Shown: piece by piece, positions 1 through 25,400 of the stretch
Position numbering within the stretch: the stretch's first letter is position 1
Layout: every line of letters starts with the position of its first letter
Source: Mesocentrotus franciscanus
Lineage: Eukaryota > Echinodermata > Echinoidea > Camarodonta > Strongylocentrotidae
NCBI GenBank assembly: GCA_037976565.1
Contig: CP137666.1
Span: 57,530,740 to 57,594,739 of the forward strand
Length of the DNA: 64,000 nt
Direction of reading: 5' to 3'
Made by a program: the position numbers and the translations under genes
Notes under the pieces: generated by a model
Told to the model about the DNA's origin: nothing
The model's input: the letters and a program-made list of their open reading frames with translations, nothing else
Database searches by the model: none

Positions 1-493
1 AAACTACCAATTGTTATGGTGGGTAGTAACAATGACTACAATCAGTAGAAATGTATTTCTATAATATTGATTCCTGAGCCGTGTGGGATACAGTTTTTTA
101 TGATATATGAATTGCTAATCTGTGAAGACAAACATACAGTCAACCTGCTGTAGCAGTAACCTGTATACAAAGACCACCAATGTACAAAGATTACATTTGT
201 TGTTTCCCATAAACAATTGTCAATGAAATGTGTCTTAAAAGAACCTTTAATGAGTTTTTGTAAGAGGGCAATAATTCAAGATTAGCAGTGCCCAGACCTG
301 TGCTCTTTGTACTGGAGGAATGTTTCTGGAGACATGCATTACTTTGTGAAATTGATGTACCCAGACATGGAAATTATTATGTTAAACCGTTTTCTACTTT
401 CAATCTATTTCATGTAAATGGATATAATCACAGAGATACACTAGACATTGTTTTAAATTGAGCTTGCAACATTTTTATCCAAAAAAAAATTAG
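1..493. other. Intron of DHX29 (5' edge of window)
   Basis: No coding segment is recognisable here. The stretch ends in an acceptor (TTAG before base 494). Bases about 135-250 resemble a dispersed repeat seen again near 3320-3470, 5640-5860, 22970-23030 and 40445-40560. Its recognisable pieces are AACCTGTATA and AGACCACC-like words, and in the other copies AGGAACCTGTACATAA. Upstream DHX29 exons must lie outside the window. Confidence 0.6.
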
Positions 494-13102
<12,609 letters not shown>

Positions 13103-13326
13103 CAGGAATAGCAGAACATACTTACAAAATGGGAGAAGGGTTAGAATATCTTTATGTTATTTCTCAACAAAACCAAGATTGTAGAAACAATCAAAATAGA
13201 CTTTGTCAAAATGTAGTTAAATTTATTTATTTATCTAAATTTGGACAATAATATGAAAGACCACACTTTTGTTACAGAAGTTGTATCAATGAGCTAGCAT
13301 ATTTATGCAAATTTTATTTATGAGAG

Positions 13327-13332
13327 AATAAA
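13327..13332 (+). terminator. Candidate DHX29 polyadenylation signal AATAAA
   Basis: AATAAA lies 225 nt after the DHX29 stop codon, in an AT-rich 3' UTR with several ATTTA words (13210-13235, 13310-13320). It is followed by a T-rich stretch at 13355-13377. Further AATAAA copies near 13506 and 14731 could give longer 3' UTRs. Confidence 0.55.
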
Positions 13333-16300
13333 GAATGGTATTTTGCCAGCCTCATTTTTTTGTGTATTTTTTTTTATAGCCGTGATGTAACGAGGTAATT
13401 TCCTTGGCCCCAAGTATTACGTTATAACCAGATTCTGCTGTATATGTGTGTACAGCATGATGAATCAACAAATTGTTTGTTTAGGCAAAAATTGTGATTA
13501 TCAAAGAATAAAAATCGTTTTGGTAATTGTGCTTTTTATATCAGGTTATGAGTAATGATGTTACTGAAAGTTTGAGATTATATCATGATATATAACTCTG
13601 GCTTCTGGCTCTTAACGGACAATATCACAAGCACCACACACCAACAAAAATGACACTTGTGCATTGGCTTTGAGTCTCATACAGTTTAACCTATTCAATA
13701 CTAAGCACAAGATAATTCAGGCTGGAGTCTTTGGAAGACGTACAAAGTCAAATCGTATACAACTGTACATGTCTAATGGGTTAATCTCACCAGTGTATTA
13801 CATTTTAAACTTCAATGTGATGTGTGAATTTTCAAGACAGTTATTGAAGCCAGTGAATATCAGTCATGCTACCGATTAAAAATATGAGATCAAACAATGA
13901 ACATGTAGAAATTGTAGACAATATTAAACAAGACTAAAATCTAATTTTTTTTTTTTTTCAGAATGGACATGAAGCATGATAATCTAATTCACAATTGTAT
14001 GATTTCCCTGTAAGTGACTGATTCCCATGTTCTAATTTTAGCACAATTGTATGTGATTTTTCCACTTCATGTTCTCAATTCCCCACTTTAAAAAAAAGTA
14101 ACCTATCTATGATGTTGGTTGATGATTTTATAAAAATTGATTAAAAAAAGAAAGAATTTAAACAGATATTTGATAATCAGTTTAGCAGTTCAGTCGGACA
14201 AGCCAATGTTGTTTTACCATTTTGAGATTCACCATCTTGAAAAGAACTGGTTTATAACCAAAATCAGATCACATGAATCATTTTGATTTTCATGACAAAA
14301 ATATTTTTATCAAAGGTCTTTAATCGATTACTTTAGGACTCAATGATTTTTTTTTAATGATGTATTTCCCAATTCATCGTTTTTGAGGAGTGTATTGTGT
14401 AGGTATACCTATGAAGTAGTAAACTGTGGTTTATTATTAAAAATTTATTTTGGCAAATTCTATGTATTCTTTGTGACCGGAGGAAAGGGGAAATTTTAAT
14501 ATCCAAGTGATTAGTTTCGTATAAGTATCCATCAGATTTTGTCAAGATAGCACGATTCGCTTCATAGTATTTTGCATGTGGGGAGTAGATAATTGATTCT
14601 CAATGACTTTGCTCACTTTGATGCCATCATATGGAGAAATTAAAAATGCTTAGAAATGTATGTGCACCAGAAAAAAGCATGACGTAAGATTAAGCCTACA
14701 TTAATGATGTACACCTGTTTAAAACATGACGAATAAAGATGGACTTTATTTTGTACATACATTGTCTATTTCTCACATTATTTGTGTTGTATTTTCTTTA
14801 ATAGTTGTGTCTCCCATTACAAGTACATGTGCATTAGCATGGTACTTTGTGTATGGTATAAAAGGTACTGAATGGTTTATATTTTGAGGTTCTTGGATGA
14901 AATACATGTACCGGTACTAATACATTGTATTACCTACCTTTCAACAATGGAAGTACAGAATTATGGTGAGTTTTACTCAAACGAGTACACTATCAATAAT
15001 TTTTGCATTTCTGTTTCATGTGCACACAAAGGAGCAAATCAGGCACTTTTAATGCAAAGTTCATTCATACAGATGAATATGGAAGGAATAAGATTAATTC
15101 TTACAAAATAAAATTGCACTTTTATAAAAAGAAAAACAAATTATGTACATATGTACAAGATGCTATACCAAATTACAAGTACAGGCTGATACAAAGGCAT
15201 GAATTAATGCAATATGGCAAAAAATCAAGGTGATAAAATAAGTTTTTAAGGCATAGTACTTTATAATTTAGTTAGTGGGACCTATGAAAAACAGGCATGG
15301 TGGTTGTAAACTATTCATCACGTTCCAAAATGATTTGTTTCCAAAAAAAATGTCCATTTTTTTTTAATTTGTAAAGTTCTTCTGCCAGCCAAAGGGCACA
15401 TGCAGGTTGCAGGTAGCATGTACCAATGTTTTTTCATTTTGTTCAAATGAGGTAGGAACTTGGCCCAAAGATCCAGGATATGTTAATGAACTACCGGTAG
15501 CTTCGTTTCATATGATAAAATGGGCGCAAACTATAAACTTAACAATATGGGTAAATATTTCCGTTTCGGGAAGAAAAGTATACATATCTTCCAAGTCCAA
15601 ACACATTGTTCATTACCTGTACTTGAATATTTGGATAGGATTTGCTGCACACATCATGGAATTGGTTAAAGACCTTGACTTCTTTCAACCTAAAAAGGTC
15701 ACATCACGTAAAACATTGTAGTATTCACACACAGCTTTTCTATTTCTTACATGGGAAGCAACTTTCACGACATTAAGTCTCAACATTAATATGAACGACA
15801 TACACTTTACATAAATCTCTCCAGTATACTTTTCTACAATATTACTGGTATGCACAGATCAGCCACAGGAGTAGATTTGAAGAAATTTAAACGAAAATGA
15901 AACCCAACAAACTTTAGAGATATTGTTTTTCTTGCTAAATAATCAAATACAAGTAATTTTACAATTTTTTGAACCTGCTGAAAGTTTGAATAGGTTTATC
16001 AGCTAATATTGGTTGGGTTACATTCTCCTTTAAGTTCTGTCTCTCATGCACAGGATTTGGCAATTATGATGAATTTTCCAGATTTAACATAAGACTTCAT
16101 GGTTCAAAACACATGCTGATTTTTGTTTAAATGTAGAATTGAGCTGAAACTAGACAAAAGTGACAAAACAGATGAAGTACATATATAAGATTAAAAACTT
16201 GTGAAACATATCACTTTCATATTTCTGAGCAAAAACACCATCTAGTTTTTATTACTATTTGTAAGGGTGAACATGTAAATGCACTGAACAAATTCTTCAT

Positions 16301-16418
16301 ATAATTTTGCATATAAGCTGTATATACACTTTTAGATTTAGAGTTGGAATTCTTGAAGTATCAGAAAAAGTCATGATCTAAAAACTATCACTCTTACATT
16401 TTTTCTAAGTCTTTTTGT
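13333..16418. other. Convergent 3' region between DHX29 and CEP78
   Basis: No protein motif was found in either strand. The scattered open frames have no similarity I recognise and are rich in stops. The stretch probably holds 3' UTRs of both converging genes. For example TTTATT near 16248 reads AATAAA on the minus strand, about 170 nt after the CEP78 stop. Confidence 0.5.
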
Positions 16419-19400
16419 CTAGAATTCATCATCACTGGTTAATCCTGGTAAACTTCCTTCAGAATCCTTGAAGAGATCCTCTCCAATCTCACTTTCATCC
16501 TCATCAGCCCCACCCTCAAAGTCCTCCGAATAACTAGGAGTGGGGCTTGCACCCTTGAGGCCCCCTTCCAGAGTGATCAGACTCCGTAGGAGATCCAATC
16601 CCTTTAGTGGGTGTGGCACTCTCTACCCTGGGACTGTCTTCAAAGTATTTGGTTCCAGGTACCCTGGGAGTGGATTCGATACTCTCACCGAAATCAAGTT
16701 CAGTCATTTGCCTGATATTTCCAATATCTGACTCAAAAGAGTCTTTAACCATTTGAAGGCCTGGTTCCTGGCCTAGTTCGTCTTTTTCACTTCCAAGATG
16801 ATCATAATTGGTATCCTCTCTGTTTTGGTCTTCTACATCATCAGCCTCAGTTGATGCATGTGCTTCTTGCTTTGGCAGAACAGTTGGTAGACTCGTTCCA
16901 CTACTTGTTTCCTTCTGCTCTTCAAACAGGTGCGATCTTGAAGAGATCTGAACCATGCTAGGCACGAAAACCCCTTCTGTACTAGACATGGATTCTGGAG
17001 GAATGTCTTTACCTTTGAACGTAACTGGGGCAGACCTTTGACTAGATGCAGTCACTTGTGCTGATGACACATTTGATGTAACAGCACTGTCAACCCTTGA
17101 AGGTTGTGATGGAGCAGGATGAGGACCTCCATTTGAAAGTCCTGTATAAGATGGTTGTTGATTGGCAAGTACTGGTTGTTGTATGGGCTGAGGATACATC
17201 TGCAGATGTGGTGGCATCTGACCCTGCATCATTTGCTGTGGGTATGGGTTCATCATCTGAGAATAGACACCAAGGTTCATTGGTTGCGCCCCAGGGGCTT
17301 GCTGGAAGTTCATATTCCCTGCTCCCGAAGGCACCTGATTGGGAAACTGCATTCCAGGCATCATTGGACCCATCATTCCAAACGGGACATTGTACGGAGA
17401 TGGCTGCATTGGCTGATTGGAATAGATCAAGTTTCCAGGCTGGTAGATGCCATTGGCTTGTTGTGCTGATGATGAAGCTGATCCTAGAGATCCTGGTTGA
17501 GCAGAAGGCTGATGATTCTTCAAAATAGATTTCACTGTAGGATGACCGATGTCTTGTGAGCTCAGACCCACCAATGAGCAAAGCTGACCCAGTCTGAAGT
17601 AAATATATGGGAATAAAACAATAAATAACTGTTTGCAGCATGAATGATGAATTGTTAAGATACCCATGAATGTTTATTATTCAATGCAGAACTAGATGGA
17701 ACGTCGACTGCGCGCAGTCGAAAATGATGCCTCCGCCATAGAACGATGTTTACAAACCAAAACGGAAGCAATTTTTAATATTCAACTTCGACAGTAAGCC
17801 ATTATAAGGGAACCAAAACCTTCATCCTAAGTTACCTTTATTGTAAAGTTTAAACGATTTGAATAAGATTAGTGAAAAATTGAACAAAATCGGGCAAGAT
17901 ATAAGGAAGTTAAAGCTAAAGAAATAACTTGTCACCAGAGGGCGATATTTAATTTGATGACATCATTTGTGGACAACTCTCCATGCCTTTTGATCATGGA
18001 ATTTCATGTTTTTCCTTCTTTCTTGTGATTGAGATAATCTACTCCCCTGAAAACAAGATATAGAATGCAGAATGATATTCTACTTCACATTTTATGAAGT
18101 CGGATATTGAACACAAATGAATACAAAGAAAATGAAGAAAATGAAATTCCATGATCAGAAGGCATGGAGAGTTGTCCACAAATGATGTCATCAAATTAAA
18201 TATCGCCCTCTGGCGACAAGTTATTTCTTTATCTTTAACTTCCTTATACCTTGCCTGATTTTGTTCCATTTTTCACTAATCTTATTCAAATCGTTTAAAC
18301 TTTACAATAAAGGTACTTAGGATAAAGGTTTTGGTTCCCTTTAACGGGTTCTCAAAATATCGTGATTACAAGCTATTTTTCATATACATGGCTCTGCAAG
18401 ATAAATTCCTGTCCTGAGTTTGATAGTAATCCATCTGTCGGTTCTAATTATAATGCGTTCACATGCTATTTATATGCATACATAATGAGCCCCATGACCT
18501 TTGACCTCATAACCCTAAAATCAATCAGTTCATTGGCTCTGCATGATACATAAACATGCCTCTAGTTTGATGGTAATCTGTCTATCGGTTCTCAAGATAA
18601 TGCGATCACAAGCTATTTTTTAATACATAATGAGCCCTGTGACCTTTGACCTCATGACCCCAAAATCTACTCAGTTCATTGGCTTTGCAAGATACATACA
18701 TACCCCAAGTTTGGCAGGAATCCATCAATCTGTTATTGAGATAATGCAATCACGAGCTATTTTTGCATACATAATAAGCCCTGTGACCTTTGACTTTTGA
18801 CCTCGTGACCCCAAAATCTAATCAGTTCATTGGCTTTGCAAGATACAAACATGACCCAAGTTTGGCGGTAATCCAATCGGTTCTTGAGATAACGCGATCA
18901 CGGCTATTTTTGCATACATAATGAGCCCTATGACCTTTGACCTCATGACCCCAAAATCTAATCAGTTCATTAGCTCTGCAAGATACATACATGACCTAAG
19001 TTTGATGGTAATCCATTAATCGGTTCTTGAGATAACGTGATCACGAGAACGGGATGTACGTACGGACGGATAACCAGAAAACAAAATGCCTCCGGCTACT
19101 ATGTAGCGGAGGCATAAAAACCTAAATGTATTGTGCCTTTTACTGTAATGACCTATGCTATTTTTTCCAATCGGAGCTACAAAATGAAAAGCTCAGTATT
19201 ATTATTCACATTTCTTTGTCAATCAGAGCTTCTGTGAGTACCTTAATTTCATGACCGAGAATCATTATGTCCTGATGAATACAAGCCCTTGTCCAGCAGA
19301 AAATCTTTGGCAAAGAATCATGTAGAAGAGCAATTCAATTCCCTTTCTTAAAGGTAAAGACCAGTTTTGGAAATGCCCCTCTCTCAAAAAATGAAATGGA

Positions 19401-22400
19401 AGCTCTCATTACCAATCATGTGAAAGAATATGTTTTGACCAATACGTGATGATACAAATTTTGCCGGGAAACCGCCTACTTATTGATATATTTGGTAAAT
19501 TATTATATCTATTGGGACCAAATAGATATCGCGCACGTGGTCGCGTAGTCCCATATACATCTTTCTGTGTACAGTGCTTGTAACTTTACCAAGACTGGGC
19601 CAAATTTCTTATCATTTTGATGATTCCAGAACCTTGCAGTACACACCAATACTTATATGCTAGATGATCAACCTTTTCTGATCGATTCCACAACGTTTCT
19701 TTCACAATGCAATCGCATGACCAGAACTGGTCTTTATCTTTAATCTCATGGTTCTGAAAGCAGAGAAAATTTTGTAAATTTTTGAACATTAAAGAAAAAA
19801 CTGTAATTTTCATCACACTCACCCTGCATCTCTAAGAAGATCAAGGAAACCATGGAACTTCTGGAAGGACTCTTCAATGCTCTCCAATAATGCCTCATCC
19901 TCTCCAGTCTCCTCTCCTTCCCCTGTTCCTCCCTTCTTGAGGGGCGAGGTAGGACCTCTGGCCTCCAGAAGCTGGAGCTGGTGCTTCAATCGGCTGTTCT
20001 CAACCTCCAGCTCTATCACACGTTCATCAGAGGCTGCCCTTGCCTTGCTCTCGATGTACAGACGTCGCCTCAGTTCTTCAGCTTCAACCTGTGTCAGGTA
20101 TAACATTTGTTGATATTAGAAGAAAATGTTTAGTATTCCAAACACACTAGCATCAATTTCTCAGATTTCTCATATTATAGTTGATAAACAGAAACATAGC
20201 CCTCATTCTAAATAACTGTTAGGTTTGCTTCTTCTAAAGTTAAACAATACATTGATCTGAAATTAACATGATTAGCATGAAATGGCTATCACAAATGTTT
20301 ACAATCCACGTAAATATTTACACAGTGGATTTCAAATAAACAGCATTTTTAAAGTTTCTAGGTACATGAATATCTTTAAGTTGAACAACATAACACAAAT
20401 TCGAAAACATGTTATAAAACTAGTTATCTTGAAACAAGAAAGTGATAAAGATGAACCAGCATCACAATTATAAAATGACCATTAATATTTTCACTGCAAC
20501 AGGGACTACTTGAAGTACTATAATTTGTGGCCATGTAAACTTGTATGTTACAATGCTTTAAGTACCTTTCTATGTTCTTCAAAAAATTTAAAACAAAATT
20601 ATAATAACAAAGCTCGCCACATCTATAGAGGAAATTAACGGTTCACTTTACCTGAAGATTTTTAATCTTTCGATTGACAGTAGCTTCAAATGTTGCCCCA
20701 TTGCCTGTAGAGGTGGACATATAAGTAGATGGCGTGTCCATGCTGTCCTTGATACTGGTACCAAGCTCACTGGAGCTACCAACATGTACATGGATAGATG
20801 ATGCTCCAGGTCTGGTAGGTGTAGACGATCCATCAGGGCTTCCTGGTTCAACATGCAGAATGCTCTTGCTGCTGAAGGCGAATGTTTGGAAATAGATTGA
20901 TCAATCAGCAGAACCAAAAGAGTGATAACTCTATGAGAGGTTATGCTTTTTTAACTCTTTGACCACAATATTTGCATAGGTGATCAACATTTACTCTGGC
21001 AACAATCAGTCAATTTCTTCACAGATGCACAGGGTTAGGCTAATAGTTGCTATTGGGTTTTAGATTAGGTTTAGACACAGGGTAAAGGTTAGGTACAGTG
21101 TTTGACCCCGAGTTGAAATTAGGAACTCAAATAGTACAGGTAATTCACTACAGAGCGATTATTGTCAGAGGATGTATCATACAACCCTTTGCATACATTG
21201 AAACAAGGTAATATCTTGTACAGTACAGACAATGGTCAAGACAATGGCAATATGAATATGACCTCACTCACCTTCTTTGGTTTGCTCTAGCAGCTGTTCT
21301 CCAGGGAACAAACCCTGGACCAGGTCTCGTTACGACAGGCTCCATGTCCATCTTAGAATTCTGAATGGTAATCCCGCTCTCAGACTTGGACCTCGTTCTT
21401 CTTTCCGGCTTAATGGATGATATACTTTTCACCCTGCTCCTGCTGCTGCTGCTTGGTTTTCTCATCTGGATGGAAGAGCTCCTCACTTTTCGTTTGTTCC
21501 TCTGCTTTGAGGATGACCCATTGGGACTCCTTGCTCTCAGCCATTTGTACTAAAAGTGTGAAAAGAAATGTATATTGCCCATTTGCTTGATTTTGTTTAG
21601 ATGACCTAAGACTGAATTATAAGTACAGATGACTAGATGAATGCAACTGCATCTTTAATATGCCTCTGACTATGTTCTATGATATAAGGACTCTGTAATC
21701 TTTGACACCTGGTTCTTGAATCCAAATTCATGCTACTGCACATTTGAGCCAAGATTCATCAAGATCATCTCAGTGGTTCTCAAGTTACACAATCACAAAG
21801 ATACTTTTTTGGGTTTTTTTAAACCACTTTTATAGCGACTGGACTTTTGACCTCTTACATCCAACCCAGTGTTGCAGCGTGAGCATACATTTGAAATCAT
21901 GTGTGAAATGGTTAGTTGAATCTCCTGTACAGATGTGACATACACAAAAATGGATCAATGCTTCTAAAGATCAAACAATAAAAGTTAAGACGTACTGACC
22001 TCTATTTCTTGTCCTCCTGAATTTATCATGACTTGTTCTATGATGGCTTTCAAGAGATCTTGGTCTATGAGATGGGTAAAGAAATAGATGGGAAATATAG
22101 AGGTAGATGGAGGGAACAGATAACAGAAAATTACAATGAATCAAACATGACAATATTTACACAAATTTGATAGAAACAAAACAATATCTAGAATATAATT
22201 TGTATGATACGCATAGTATGTTATCATAACCGCTAAGTGCTGAATAGCTCCACATATATTTAATAGACATTTGGTGTACATATACGGCAATGGTTCTGCA
22301 AGTTATGCATCAACTAACATCCTATCATAACTAAGGATGGCACTTCCTCTCACAACACTAATAATGTGTGTAGGAAAATAGCTGCTACACAAAATGTTTA

Positions 22401-25400
22401 ATGCTATCATTACCAAACAAAGAAGCAACTTTACTTCAAGTTTAATTCAATCCTGAAATCATCCGCTGAGAGTCAGAAGGACATCAACTCTCATACTTTT
22501 ATAGATTGGTCTCCCTTCTGGCTATCAATCAGCAGAAGAAATAATGAAGAGAAATGCAAAGTAGAAATGTTACCTAATAAAGGGTTTCTCCTCAGGTCAA
22601 GTACAACGATGCTGGTATTCTGATGCAAAGTATCGAGAAATGCCTTGGCTCCTACGTTGGATATACCACAATGCTGCATGTCCAGAGCTGAAAGAAGTAT
22701 AAACATTTAGTTATCAAATGTACGAAATGAGAAAAAATAAATTGTAACAAAATTGTAACAAGATAACAAATTGTAAACTGTATCAAGAAAAATTCACTTT
22801 AAATGGCCTTCCTAGAAAGGAATTAGCCTGATACCAGTACTAATACAGTGAATGAAATATCCTTATTGATTTACAATGAAATTTGTTTTAGCAATTCCCG
22901 GTGTAGAAAACCACCTTGCAATGAAGAAATTTACCTCTTTTATATTGAACAGTATTTCTCACTGAATTTCATATTAAAGGAACCTGTGCATAACAAACCA
23001 CCTGGCCTTTATATACAGGTTTCACTGTATCACCATACTAAGATCTTCATCCTCACCTTTCAGCCAAAGGTCATCCTTCAATGCTTCAGCCAGTGCCATA
23101 GCCCCTTTATCATTGAGGAGCGGATTATTGTTCATGGTGATTCTTCGTATCCCTGGCATACGATCTAAATCAGGTCGGCGGTATCTCAGGCTGTCTTTCC
23201 ATGCTTCTGTATGTCTCCTGGTGGCTTGATGCTATGTGAGGAAATGAAATCAATGTATACCTGTGACCATGTCTCTAACATGCCTCAGGTTGGACAAATA
23301 ATCAATGATCATGAGACCTTTGACATTTGACCTCTTGAACCCAACTCTAAACAGTCCATCTTTTGTTGTTCATACACATTTAAGTCAACTGTTCTCAATA
23401 TATCACAGTAACAATGTTTTTCTCAGATTTCTTGACACTTCTTTGACCCTGAGACATTTGACATTTGAAAATCAAAATCTAATTAGTTTATCTTTTGATT
23501 CTTATACATACTTGTGCCAAGTTTGGTTGAAACCTGTTCAATGGTTCTCATGTTATCATAGTAACAACGTATTTATGAAGATATTCTTATAATTTTATTA
23601 TCATGTGACCTTTCAACTTTGACCTCTTGAATATAAAATCTCTTAAGATCATCCTTTCATGCTTAAATGCCCATTTGAACCAAGTTTGGTTAAACTTACA
23701 TCTATGGTTCTCAAGTTACTGCAGTAACAAACTGAGATAGTCTAAAGGACAGGCAACCCAAAACATGCCTTTTACACAATGGTGCAGAAGGTATGTCTGG
23801 CCATGCTATCAGTAATGTACAAAGGATTTGCCACTTTTTGGCGCCAAAGGATAAAGGTTTTTGGTTTATCTTAGAATGTGTACACACCTTGACTAGCTTG
23901 GCTATCATATCTGCACTTTTCCATGTGAGTCCAGCTGCCGTGAGGTTGAGAGACACAATGGTTGGTGTATTCTTGATGCATTGGCATAACACTTCCACAC
24001 CTCGATCTCCTATACGGCAGTATTCCAGAGACAGGTGCTGTAGGCATCTGTTCTTTGCTAGCCCCTGCATAATGATGAAATCAGTCAAAAATAAATACAC
24101 TTATTTAAAGTAGGGCTGTGCATAACCGTGTAATAAGGTACTCGAGTACACTCCTAGGCTTACAGGCGAGTACTCGAATACTCGGACGCCATGTTTTTTT
24201 GTTTTTTTTGGAATTTTTTGGAATTTTTTGATATTTGTTTTGATACCATACTACGAACAGTACGAAGGTTCGTCTCCAAAAACCCACGCGATTTTACTTC
24301 AAGTTGCTTTTGAAAGCGCCGATTTGTGCTTTTGAATTTTTGACAAATAATTGAAACAATGTTATTTTTAAAACTAAAGATGACAGACAAATATTCCTCC
24401 GAGTCCAAACAGAAATCCAGAGATTTGGTCCCAGTTTCTGAGTGGTGAGTTGACAGTGACACCCTGTGTATGATTGAGCTGGGAAACATTTTTACCCATG
24501 GGACCATGCCGGTGCTCTTCTGGCACGGGTGACCGTCGGCCTGGACAGTGCCAGGTGAACGGGAAAAAAAAAAAAAAAAAAATGGCGGCTGAGTATTCTA
24601 GTACGATTTCTCGTACTCGAGTAGTTGTCAACAGTGCGAGTATTCGACTACTCGTCGCAGTCTTAATTTAAAGGTCATTCAACATGATTGGTCATTGAAT
24701 GTGACTTGCAGAGTCATTTCCATTTACTCATTTCTTTTAAATAAAATTATACATTTTAAATAACCATGAATGGATAGTGGACTATCACATTTAGCATAAA
24801 CTTAGATTTCCTAATACTGCATTTCCTTAGATATTGTCTAGATTCAATGTTCGATTGAACACTTAACCCAATACTTAGATATATTAGTAATACTTAGTAA
24901 TTATACTTAGATTTGCTAATCATATAAAAAAGAAGCTGTTCCAAAAATATTATCTAAATTATACAAAACAAAGATCTCATACATTGATGGCATTGTTTAG
25001 ACCAACAAACTGTGACACAATTTCAATGAAATATATAAAGACATCATTCATTTACACTTTCCCTGTAAGTGCATATTTCCTTTGAGATCCTGTACAAATA
25101 TAAAAAAATTACATTACATATACCGGAACCCTATATCAGTTTTAGAGTTGGACATGACAGCCATGCTTACCTTACACAGTGATACTACATTCCTTTCCCT
25201 CAGCAACAAGCCCTGTAACTCCAGGTGCTGCAACTGCTCATTGTTAGCCAGGCACTCCCTCAGTGCAATGCACAGACGATGGGTGATGTCTCTTGACCTG
25301 ATCGGCGGGGGTCGCTGGACCTGGGTCTGTAAATGCGGCCTCTGGTCTGTTTAACATTAATGAAAAAGAAAATGGCAAGTAGAAGTTTTAATGCAAAATA

